Shown here: positions 10,166 through 20,676 of the stretch, in pieces
Numbering within the stretch: the first letter of the stretch is position 1
Layout: the number at the start of each line of letters is the position of its first letter
Assembly: GCA_963678675.1 (NCBI GenBank)
Contig: OY783198.1
Coordinates: 24,786,684-24,850,683, forward strand
Reading direction: 5' to 3'
DNA: 64,000 nucleotides
Source: Xiphydria camelus
Taxonomy: Eukaryota > Arthropoda > Insecta > Hymenoptera > Xiphydriidae
Notes under the pieces: generated by a model
Databases searched by the model: none
Told to the model about the DNA's origin: nothing
Seen by the model: only the letters and a program-made list of their open reading frames with translations
Made by a program: the position numbers and the translations under genes

Positions 10166-10505
10166 AATGTCCAACGAAGCCATGCTGAGGAGATCGCTGC
10201 GCGAACGAAGCTACGATCCCGCCGGACGCGATCAACTTATTCACAACGAAGGTGGAACGGTGCCACGAAGAATACCGCGGGACTGTGATATTTCGAGCGG
10301 TGGTGGGGGTAGGGCCTCGGTGCACGCGAGTCACACCGGTTACTCGACGGGACCGAAGCGCTGGAGCGAGCAGCAATTCGCCAGGTCGGCCTCGGCGCGT
10401 CTGCCGCGAACCCGTCACCCGGCCGCGCCTGACTACGGCGACGACGAGTACGCGGAGCGCTCTTCCGGCCAGGACTCGCGGGACGGCGAACGCAAGACGC
10501 AGCAG
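10166..10505 (+). CDS. kmr: Linker exon, Arg/Ser-rich
   Basis: The split codon gives Glu, then MSNEAMLRRSLRERSYDPAG. It continues with Gly-rich and basic sequence (SSGGGGRASVHASHTGYSTG, KRWSEQQFARSASARLPRTR) and ends DGERKTQQ at GTGAGT in phase 0. The content suggests a disordered, phosphorylatable linker; that is inference. It joins in phase to the REESMKRLLEWKQ exon. Confidence 0.85.
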
Positions 10506-11031
10506 GTGAGTCCCCGGCTTTGACATTCCGTACGCTCGAGTGTTTTCCCTCGCGAGCAAATTGCCGCGTGGTTGTTTCCGTTGGAATTCTCGAAACGACG
10601 TAACATGATTCATCCGTGCCGCACACGACCGCCGGGGGGAGGGTCGTCGACTTCGAGTCAAGTCACCGACGAAGTCTTCGTCCGTGACGCGGCTCTCGCT
10701 TAACGGTGATTCATGCCAGCGCACCTCCGACACGTAGCCCGCGACTGCATTCACCTGGCAGCGCTCTCGGTAGCGTCGTCGTGACGCGCCTGTCCGTGCG
10801 TCACTTTCACTCGTAGGAAAACGTGCGCGATCTCAAGGCTCCATTCGCGTTCGGTTCGTCAGTCATTTTTACGTTTCCGCGCTGTCAACGTCTCCGTGTC
10901 ATGAGGTCGAGGTGCAGCAAAGTCTTCGTCTGCGGGACACTCTGAAGCTTTCATCGGATCCGCAGCTGTTCGCGTAAGATTTTACACCGACGCAGAGAGG
11001 TAATCCGGTATTATTTTTTATTCGCTTCCAG
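10506..11031. other. Intron, no features seen
   Basis: This 526-base CpG-rich intron runs from GTGAGT to CGCTTCCAG. The minus-strand open frame through it (10029-10754) extends over the neighbouring exon and introns and looks incidental. Confidence 0.7.
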
Positions 11032-11326
11032 CGAGAGGAGTCGATGAAGCGCCTGCTCGAATGGAAACAGCGGATGCTGCAGTCGCCTCTGACCCGGAAG
11101 CCGTCCGGGTCGGCCAACCGCGGCACCGCGCAGAACGAGCTATCGAGTTATTACAAGCAGCAAGCGCTGCTGGATCTCGCCGCGCACGAGGCATCGGTCG
11201 CCGAGGCACGTCACTCCCGGAGACGAGACGACGGGCACCGTTCTCACGCGAGGAGCAAGAGCTCCGATGGGCGACGATCCACCGCTAACGTCTCCCGTTA
11301 CAACAGCTACTCCAGCGACGACGAAG
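11032..11326 (+). CDS. kmr: Conserved basic helical segment exon
   Basis: In phase 0 the exon reads REESMKRLLEWKQRMLQSPL, then a Gly/Asn-rich turn, then ELSSYYKQQALLDLAAHEAS. It ends with an Arg/Ser-rich segment and SRYNSYSSDDE at a GTAAGG donor, with one base over. The LLEWKQRMLQSPL stretch is the most conserved-looking part of the linker and is likely an amphipathic helix. I believe it corresponds to a conserved post-PH motif of insect PLEKHA proteins, but I cannot verify this without alignment. Confidence 0.9.
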
Positions 11327-12836
11327 GTAAGGACGACTCTTCTTCCAGTCTTGTCATTTGAGTATTCTCGCTTTATCGGACCGAGGGATCGGAGACCGCG
11401 CGTTGTGCGAACGAATCGCAACGACGTGAACGGAAATCGTGCTTCGGTGTCCAGCAATCTTCGATTCCAGATCCCTCGGTTCAGTCGTACGCTGCGCTAG
11501 TTGTAACGGGAAATGGCAAATCGATTGTGCTAGATCTACCGTCTGTTCTAACGTCTAATCTTTGTTTCGTCACTAAAAATCGCGTTTGCGCACAAGTATG
11601 ATAATTGACACTAGACCCCTTTGCCTGTTTCTCTCGTTCTGAGTGGTAAACATCTGCACTCTCTCAAGGCTCGCTATTAATATATAACAATTTCCAAGCG
11701 AACTAACAGTGTTGCGTACGCCGTCGACTGAAGGGAAGGGAAATTAGCGGTAGGACTCGGTTCGAGAGGCGAGCGGATAAAATCAAGTTGCGAATTAACA
11801 CGCGTACACGTATACATATTTGTGCTCCCGCCTCTCCCATTGCATCTTCTCGCCTGTCTCTTTGGTGCGCTAATCATCGCGTACTCTTCCCCTTGCTCTG
11901 CTACTTAACAACGAATCACCTCCGTCCCGAAGAGCGACGCGAGGCGCCGCAGAGGCGTCGTGGAGTAACACAGTTCACCGCCGCGGTGGTGATAGAATAT
12001 TACCTGAAATTATTACCGCGAACTCTTCTCTCCCACGGGGCTCCGTCTCTCTCCTGCTGCTGGGTCTGGGCTCGCTGGGTGAATGGGACGATTAACACCT
12101 TAGAAGTTTTTTGTAAGCGGGTGCGGGGCAATGCTCGCTACCCGACACCGAGCGGAGTGGAGCGAGGTAATTACGGTGGAAGAGCATGGCATGTCGTGGC
12201 GAAGGAAAACATTAACACTGCGAATGCATCGCGTCATTCTACCGCCATCGCCTTGAGCTCATGTCACACGTGTTCTAACGTTGCACATACTAACCCCGAG
12301 AAACCCTCCCACCAGGCCGCCGAGACGACTGTACGAAAAGTTCCCTGTCGCTTTAATTGAATCACGTGGAACGAAATCTTGCCGCGAGGTTATCCGTTAT
12401 ATTGGAGAAGTTTGAGACAGCGGACTGGTTGGTAACGTCGCTAAATTCGGGGAGGACGTGATTGAATTTCGGCCAGCGAGAGGGTTACCGTTTTATTCGG
12501 CACCTTCCGATACATGATTCATCTCTCTTCCGCCGTGTGTCGAATCTTGTGATCGCGATTTACCTTTTTTTTCTTTTTCACCCCTCGGAAAACTTGCTCT
12601 CCGTCCTCTTCCAGAATCTCCAAGATGACGCGCGCTCGTTAAAAGTTCTACTCACGCGGCAGACCGTCGTCTCGAAGCGTCCTCGCGCAGTGGTCTCGGT
12701 CTCGGTTCCTCCGTTTCTCTTCCGTCTCCGGATGCGGCTTGTTGGTATTACATGGTCCCGTTGTGGAGGGTTGTTATTGGGTCGATGCACTTGTCGAGTA
12801 ACAGACAAACGTGTTTGCTGTTTGACGACAAATCAG
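11327..12836. other. Intron before the giant exon
   Basis: This is 1.5 kb without a recognisable repeat. Open frames at 11788-12360 and 12462-12836 have no family resemblance and lie in CpG-rich DNA. The acceptor at the right end (GACAAATCAG, exon from 12837) was chosen because it restores the frame: E-E-LGDVRRK. The pyrimidine tract is weak. Confidence 0.6.
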
Positions 12837-15800
12837 AGCTGGGCGATGTCCGGAGGAAACGCACGCGCAGACCCTCGCACGCAAGCAGGAGCCCCCGTCA
12901 TTTCACCGAAGATCAGTCGGCCGGTACTTGCCTTAACGACATCAGCCGCACGCACGCGACTCCTCACGCACCCTCGACTTCGTCTTCGTCGGCGCCGCTA
13001 CCGCCGCCTCAGTCCTCGAACGATTATAAAAGTTACCTCGCCGCTACCGCCAATACCGACGCGGGAAAATCGATCGCCCTCGGCGGGATTCCGCCGGACG
13101 CCGGTTACGAGGAGGTCGGTTACTCGCCGCCGCGGGCCGGCTTCCCCGGCGCGCACAGAAAGTCGATGGAGAAGAAATCGAGTCGACGATCGGAGCAGGT
13201 CGAACCGAACTCCACGGAGGATTCTGCCGGGGGCCGGCATAAGACGCCGAAGAAGCCTTCCGGCATCTTGAAGACGTCCAGTGTCTATCCAACGAGCGAG
13301 CGATCTTCTTGCGTGAAGCGCGAGGGCGGAAGATTGAGCACTTTGGCCGGATACATTCCGGGCGAGAGCTGGCACGGCCAGAAGAACGTCCAGTGGGACG
13401 CGAAGGACGACCGGGAAGATTGGGATTCGAAAATCGACGAGAGCAAGGTCATCAAGGAGTTCTCTTATCAGTACATCAAGCCGGAAGACGTCGGCGAAAT
13501 CGATGAAACTCTCGAAGCGGCCGACGCGAAAGTCGACACGACGAATTTGGTGCAAAGTAGGATAAGATCTTTCGAATCGAGTATCGACGAGTCCAGCCCT
13601 TCCAGAGAAACGTTGACCATGCAGGAGCCGCTGAAAGTTTCACATCCCCAGGCCACCGAAGCTCACGTCTCCAAATTGGATTCCACCAGGAAGTCGACGT
13701 CTGCGATAATTCGCGACTTCGCCCTGGGGGACGCCAAGCCCCAGCGCGACAGCGTCGAAGCCGATAAGACCGTCGCCGAGGAGGAAAGTTGCGCGGCGCA
13801 AATTAGCGACGGCAACAAGTCGGTGAAAGACCTCCTCGCGGATTTCGAGAGGAAGTCCCTCCAAGTGCGCCGACAGGAGAACGACAAAAACGAAGAGGTG
13901 AAATGTTCGCATCGCGGAGTTTTCAGCGACACGGAGACGCTGCTGTACGACACCGGCAGTGATTTGGATCAACTGGGAAAGAGCGAGGAGGAAGAGGATC
14001 GGAAGGAAGACGTCAACGAGCGGATGGCAAAGACTTCCGACGCCGCGGATAATTACACGGGAACGATAAAGAAGAAGAAGGACGCTGCCGACAGATGGAG
14101 GAAGAGAAAAACTTCGAGGGGCGTGAACGAGGCTCACGAAGCTCTGTCGGCGACCGATCTAGACGTGATAGCGACTCCGGGATATACGCGGCTCAGCGTT
14201 ACCGAATCGTTGGTCACGCACGGCGACCAGTTGTCGGGCGAGAGCGCGACCACGAGCCCGACGCCGAAGCCGGAGGACGTCACTCCGGAGGAGCACTACT
14301 TGCCGATGTCACCGCGAAAGGCCATCCTGGATCCGAACAACGAGGATAGATCGAACCCGAAAATAATGGAGAGCCTCTTCGCCAACCTGGAGCACGAGGA
14401 GAGCTCTTACGTGGAAATGACGCAAAACGGAATGAGCCACTCGTTGCTCGCTCCCGACCAGAACGGCGGGAAGCACGATTCCGGCGATTATTCGACCCTC
14501 GACACGCCCCACTACGAGTTCGTGTGCGTGGTCGACAATAAGATGGAGCCGGTGTACATGGAGGTGAGTCAGTTGGCCGAGAAAGAGGAGAAGGGTCTCG
14601 CAAAGAAGTCTGGTAAAAAACGAGATCCCAACAGCGACGGCAACGCGCCGCCCAGGCCGGATCTTCCGGATATACTCACCGCCCTGAAATCGGACAGTTC
14701 GGACGCCGATGACGAATCCTCCAAAGACTTGGACTCTCTCGACGCTCCGCGCCATCCACGGTTCAGTCTCTCCGATACGTTCCGGCCGGCGTCTTATTAT
14801 CTAGGCGCGAGTCGCGCCCTCATAGCCGAACTGCACGACTCCTCGGACAGCGAACTGGTCAGTCCACCGCCGATTCCCACCTCCCCGCCACCCATGGACG
14901 ACCTGGACTCCCTGGAGATCCAGGACTCGTCTCTGGAAGCGAAGAAAGTCTCTCCCCAAGTGGCCGTGACGCGCGACAACTCCAGCGGGGATTCGCCCAA
15001 GTCTTGGAAGAGAGCAGCGGCTCAGGCGGAGAGCCACAGATCGCCCTCGCGCTTCTCCGACGCGACGATAAGCTCGACATTCCGAGACAGCAGAATGTCC
15101 CTGGAGAGCGCTTCCGGCAGCGATTCCGTGGAGCTGCGCCACTCGGAGGACGAGGAAGCGCGACATCGACAGATGAAGAGGAGACCCGTCAGCGACGAGG
15201 TGTGCGAGGTTCTCGACAGTCTCGACGAGCTGGAGTCACTGGGGAGTCGCTTCGACGGGGCCAGCATAGATCTCGACCAGTATCTCGAAGAACTTCAGGC
15301 CAGAGACGCGTTCAATGTCGATCTTTACGCGAAAGATCTCAGCTACAACAGCATTTACGGCTTCAACGAGAACATGATGGTGGCCGATAAGCTGCAGAAA
15401 ACCAACGCCAATCAAGACATCACGGGGAAGATCAACTTGGATCAGCCCTTCCGTTACGGCAACAGGAGTAAAACCAGCTCGGCGAGCAGCTTACCGTCCA
15501 TGAGGGTCAGCGAAGTCCCTCCCTCCCACCAGCACTCTCAGTCGTTCACGGGTGACGCCCACTACGAGAACGTCATCAGTTTCTCGCCCACGACGATACG
15601 TCCCGACAACGAGCAGACCCGAGAAGACGCCTACAGGCTTCCGAAAGCGGCTCTCGGCTCCTCTCACAGCAGAGACTCCAGCTACTCCGTGGCTTCGGGC
15701 ATCGCGTCCATCTCGACCTCCGTGGCTTGTCAGAGACCCGGCAGCGCCCAGTCGTCCTCCATGCCGTCGCCCATCGGCTCGGTGTCTTCCGGCCACCACT

Positions 15801-17528
15801 CGACCTCCGCGCAATCGATGAACGCTTACGCGGATCAGAGGCATCAGCATCATCATTCGAGAGAGGCCAGTCAAGACTCGGCGCGGTTCTCCCTGTCGCC
15901 GAATCACAGATCGTCCTCGAGTCAGGATTCGAGCCAGTATCCCCCGTCGACGTCGACGGTGAAGGCGAATCCTCAGTCTTCGTATCACGCCGGAGGTCAG
16001 ACGCAGAACGATCAGTCGGGCGCGCCCTATTACTATTCCGACCTTCAGGCCGGAGCCAGTCACGTGGATTTGCAGTCGACGAGACCCTCGGGACCTCACA
16101 CCTCCAGACTACCTCAGTTGAATAACCAGCGCGACGATACCACGGCGCTCAACAAGCGCAACGACATCGGCCGCATGGTGAATCCCATACCGCGTCAACT
16201 GCCCCGGCAAATCCGAGTGGACGATATCGACGAGGCGAGACGGATCGCCGCCGAGCTCAGGAAGACCACGACTCAATTCCTCGCCGTCGACAAGACCGGT
16301 CTCGTCGACAAGAGGAACTTCTACGAGGCCGACACTTTGAGGAGGGTCAAGTCCACCGATCCCCTTCCGGACGTCTCTCTGCCGGACGTTAACGCGAGGA
16401 ATCTTTACCCGCACGGCCTGAGAGACAAGTCCGGGAGTCAGACGCAGATAGCCGGCGGGGACGAGACGGAGTTCGCCGTGGCTCAAGCCTCGCATCGCCG
16501 GTCCAGATCGCTGGAGGGTCTGCTGGACGACGTGGGACTTCAGCACCTCGTCGAGCAGAGGAACCGAGCGAATCGTTCGTCCACGGCTCACCAGCCCCAA
16601 CCTTCCCGCGCGCAAGCTCAGCTCGGAGGATCGCCCGGTCGGAGCTCGCGAACGACCAGTTACAACGGCCGTACCGGCGACGACGCCTTCCTCGGCGAGG
16701 ATCCCTGGGAGCAGGATTCTCTCTGGCGAGAGAGCCTCCGGAGGGTGAGTCTGCGGCACGCCAGATCCCTGGACGACCTTGAAAACAGCTCTCCCTCCGC
16801 TCAAGTCTCCGGGCCAAGCTCGTCGACTCCCGGCGGTCAGGAGGCGAAAGCGCGACCGAGGATAACGCGGGGCGCGACCTACGTGAACGACAGTGTCGCG
16901 ATGCGCCGCGACGTCTCGTCGGACGAGCCGCCCCTCGAGAGACCGCGCGTCAAGAGGCGATCGAGCGACAAAGACGTCGAAGGGGAGGACGGTGACGATC
17001 CCGGGGACAAGGACGCGTACGAAACCCGCGCCATGGATCGCGTCGGTGTCGGCGGCTACGTTTGGGATCCCGAGAACGAGGCGTACCGCAAGCAGAATCA
17101 TTTTTTAGCGGATGGCAACCTTCCCCCGAGCCGGTCGATGCCGGAAACGCGGACGTCTACGTCAACGTCCGCGTCGTTCGAGCTCGACCGAGAGAAACTC
17201 CGTCAGTGGGACCTGCTCTCGAGCGCCTGCTTGCTCCAGGAACAGCAGCGAACCTCGATGGCGGACTCGGGGCGGGGGTTGCCAACAACAGAGGAACAGC
17301 CGGGAGACGTTGCGGCGACGGCGAGGATGACGCGAGACGCAAACGTCGCCTCGAAGGCGGGGGAGGAGGAGGAGGAGGGGGCGTTGTTCGATACGCGTCG
17401 GCTCCTGCGTGGAGTGGCGGGGGAGGAGAAGGAAAAGGAAGAGGAGGAGGAGGAGGAGGAGGAGGAGGAGGACGGAGAGGAAGGTCGAAGTGCGACGTCG
17501 ACGAGAGGACGCATCAACCGGGCTGCAG
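12837..17528 (+). CDS. kmr: Giant 4.7-kb exon: disordered region with docking-type motifs
   Basis: One inherited G plus AG gives Glu, then LGDVRRKRTRRPSH, and 1,563 further codons are open to a GTGAGT donor at 17529. The sequence is Ser/Glu/Asp/Arg-rich and mostly disordered. It contains repeated basic-Ser motifs (RRVKSTDPLP, RRSRSLEGLL, LRHARSLDDLE) that look like kinase or 14-3-3 sites. Tyrosine docking motifs include HYLPMSPRK (14297), SYVEM (14408), VYMEV (14555) and HYENV (15563). SLDELESLGSRFDGASIDLD (about 15216) suggests a short acidic helix. Near the 3' end, WDPENEAYRKQ and REKLRQWDLLSSACLLQEQQ look conserved; a run of about ten Glu follows (17440-17470). The length and open frame make the exon secure; its functions are inference. 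Confidence 0.9.
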
Positions 17529-20500
17529 GTGAGTGGCTCTTCGGGACTGGTGTGGTGCTCAGGAAGTAAAGGGAAGGTCGTGTTCCAAATCGTCACACTT
17601 CTTCTTCTCCTCCGTCCTCGTCCTCGTCGCGGTAGAGAAGGATCGGGGGCGACCTCGCTCACCCCGTCCCTTGCTGCCCACATGTACGGACTTTTATCGC
17701 TACTACGTATACCGAAGTACCTGTGCAATAGCGGATTATGCCGTGTAGAAGCGAAGCGAAGCGGCGTTTCACGATAATTGCCAGGCCGCGTTCCAACTTG
17801 CACCGTGCCGAATTTCCGTTCTTCCTCTACCGACGCTTTTCGGCCGGATCTCGCGATTGCAATTTCCCTCACACTCCGAAAACCCGTCGCGATTTCGCGT
17901 TCTCGCATGCATCCCTCCTCTCAAGACGAAACCACGGCGTTTCGGGTGTGCGAGTTGGGACACGGCCTGGGTCTTAGCGCGTGCGGCGTTACGCGTGCTT
18001 GATGTGCGACGGTGCAACGAGGTATGCGTTTTTTTTCTGCGCATTCGCTAATTCTCTCGATGATGTATAAGCGGCGCTGTTGGCGCGCACGCGAACGAAT
18101 AGATGTACATAAATAAATTGAGACGAGAGAGCGAAGGGGAAGAGCATCCTCTTTGACGGTCCGCATCAGGCACAGACGCCTTCCGGATTATCGCCAAAGG
18201 ACTTGGCGAGTAATCGACAATTAGCACTTAAGATTTGTAAAACGTTCAGATTTTATACCGTGATTTTTATTCGAGGTCGGACGGGAGCGTTCGAAATGAT
18301 GCGTTTTATCGTTCGATCGCGTTGCGCTATAAACTGTGCGTTTCGATGTCATTTTTTTACTCCCTTCTTTACACACCCCGCATCTCGAACCGAGGCGTTA
18401 ATCTACTTACAGCAACTTGGAATCGACAATTTACATCGTAACCTAATTTAATTAGCGACGACTAATTGCGTTAATTCAATCGTCAGAGTGTACAAAGGTC
18501 AGTACTAATTAGTCGCGTGCAATATGCTGCTCCGCACGATACATATATATATACCCATTGTAAATACGGACAAATTTATAAATCGCTTGACTGACAATAT
18601 ACGATCACGTCGCGAAGACGTTGCACACGTTCGAATTGGATTATTTCGTTGAGTGACTTTCGATCGCCTCCCGAAATTCTTTCTCGATCGCGAGGATCTT
18701 TCGTCTCACTGAATTCTCACGGAAGATTATCTCAAAGGGGACTCGATCCCGGCGAATCGTCGAAACGATCCCGCCGTATTATGCGATTCGGTCTCAGTGA
18801 ACGACGAGAGGAGATCCACTCGTCGTCCTTAGGTAACTCGACTTCTCCTTTAATTTCCCCTTCGAGTGTATACCCGAACGTAATTTGCGGGCGACCCTTT
18901 CTCGATCCGAAACGCGAAAATCCACGGGAGAAGGAATAATAACTCGGAGATTTCCGTACGGAGAATCGTCGAGTGGGCGGCCTAAATGGTCCGAACCCTC
19001 GTATACTCGCCTCGACTCGGAGCAGCGACGGCAGACGCTCCTTCGGCGGCGGGACCGTCTCGCTCTCGCCCACTGTCGCGACTCTGGACGCATAATAAGT
19101 TTCTTCACCTTCTCGACAGAATGCTATTTTCAGGTTTTCAGGTCCTTCTCCGCTCCCTCTCACCTCTCCTCGCGCCGCTCGTCTCCCACCGCCGTTCGAC
19201 TCCGTCGGAATGCGAAAGACCGAGCGTACGGCAGCGTCGAGGATCGCGCTCCCAGACGCTTTTCCTCTCTCCTGTTTAATTCGCAAACCGCGCTTCCCGA
19301 ACCACCCTCACGGCGATAAGCGCGAGGCAGTACACACTTCGGATACCCTGCCGCGGCATAATCGAGCCCCCGACGACACGGAGTCTCTGCGTTTCCCCGC
19401 GACGCGAGTGTAACGGGCACTTACGCCGCGCGAGTATAGCGCGCGCGCGATGTGTGTGTTTATATAATACAACCACTCTCTCGAGTGGCAGGCAAAAGGG
19501 GTTGGTAGCTTTGCTCGGCGGGTATCATCGAACCCGATACTGGGTCACCAGTAGGTATTTCGATCCTCCGCCGCTGTCATTAAATATCCAAAGGTCTCTC
19601 AGCCCCACCAATCCCGAGTCCGATCGATTCGCCCGACGCGTAGGTACGCGACGGGATCGGATATCGAGCAGTGGCGAACGCGAGTCGGTACGCGGCGGCG
19701 TACCTACGCGCTTCTCCCGCTACGCGCGCGCGAACGTCCTTTATTCATTTTCTCTCTCGGTAATCGCGCGTTGCACGATCGACGACGTCGCGACGTAAAC
19801 GTGGGTCCGACCGGTCGCGTCTCCCGGCCAATGCGTGCCGCGCGTCCCCTCCCGTTCTCTCCGGGGCCCGCGTGTCAAGCGCGAATCAGAATTGGAATCG
19901 GAATCCCGCCGAGTTCGGGCCACGCAGCTGCCAGTCATCGTGTGCCGAGTCGAGCGGGTCAGTCGCTCCGTGGCGCTCCGCGCGAGACTACGCGACTTTC
20001 CTTTTCGTCCTTCGACGCGCGCGCTCGATACCGATCTCTCGACACGATGAGATGCAGGACGGTCCCCGTCGAGGGGGTGACGCGCGAAGAGGCTTCTTGT
20101 GACTCGCGAGTAAACACGTGCGGGGCCCCGTGACTCGCCGTGCATTTTTCGAGCGACCGCACAGCAAAAAACAGGGTCGAACGTTGGTGAATATGGCGAC
20201 TGCTGGAAATCGCGCGTGGACCGAAAGGGCGTTCGAGCGGCGTGCGCGATTTCGGGGACTTCCCGGGGGAAGGATCTCTCGCCGATCGCGATCGATCCTT
20301 CGAGCGAGATAGCGGCAAGTTCGACGGAAGCCCGTAAACCGAACGAACTCTCGTTGTCAACGTCGATCGGGCGTCGATATCGAGCCGATCGCACGTCATT
20401 CGCGGAGAACGGTCTCGAACCTCGCCTGGGAAAAAGCACTCACGCGTGTGCGCGAAATCGGGCTCCTCTCCTTTGCCTGAAAAGAGTGTCGACACGTCAC

Positions 20501-20596
20501 AGCTGACTTGTTGATCGCCGCGGCGCGCCGGACGGACACTTTGGCGCGAAACACCGGAGACGTCGTTGATTCAGCGGGTATTCGACTGCACCGGAA

Positions 20597-20676
20597 TTAA
20601 CACATTGTTGACCGGCAGTTTTTGAACGTTATGGCATGGACACGAGTTTACTCGTGACCGGTCAACAAAGTGTTAA
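20597..20676. mobile_element. Short piggyBac-like MITE flanked by TTAA
   Basis: An 80-base unit begins TTAACACATTGTTGACCGG and ends CCGGTCAACAAAGTGTTAA. The TTAA at both ends is the piggyBac target, and TTAACAC is the usual piggyBac-type start. The interior is a small stem (CACGAGTTTACTCGTG). It carries no gene. Confidence 0.75.

Noticed and set aside
12462..12836. Plus-strand frame leading into the giant exon as a longer exon start
   Set aside because: The phase of the exon ending at 11326 fits only a start at or near 12837; the upstream peptide looks unlike the rest of the protein.
16109..17101. 330-codon minus-strand open frame inside the giant exon
   Set aside because: It is the antisense of clearly coding sequence with strong codon bias; GC-rich exons commonly leave the opposite strand open. 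No domain is visible.
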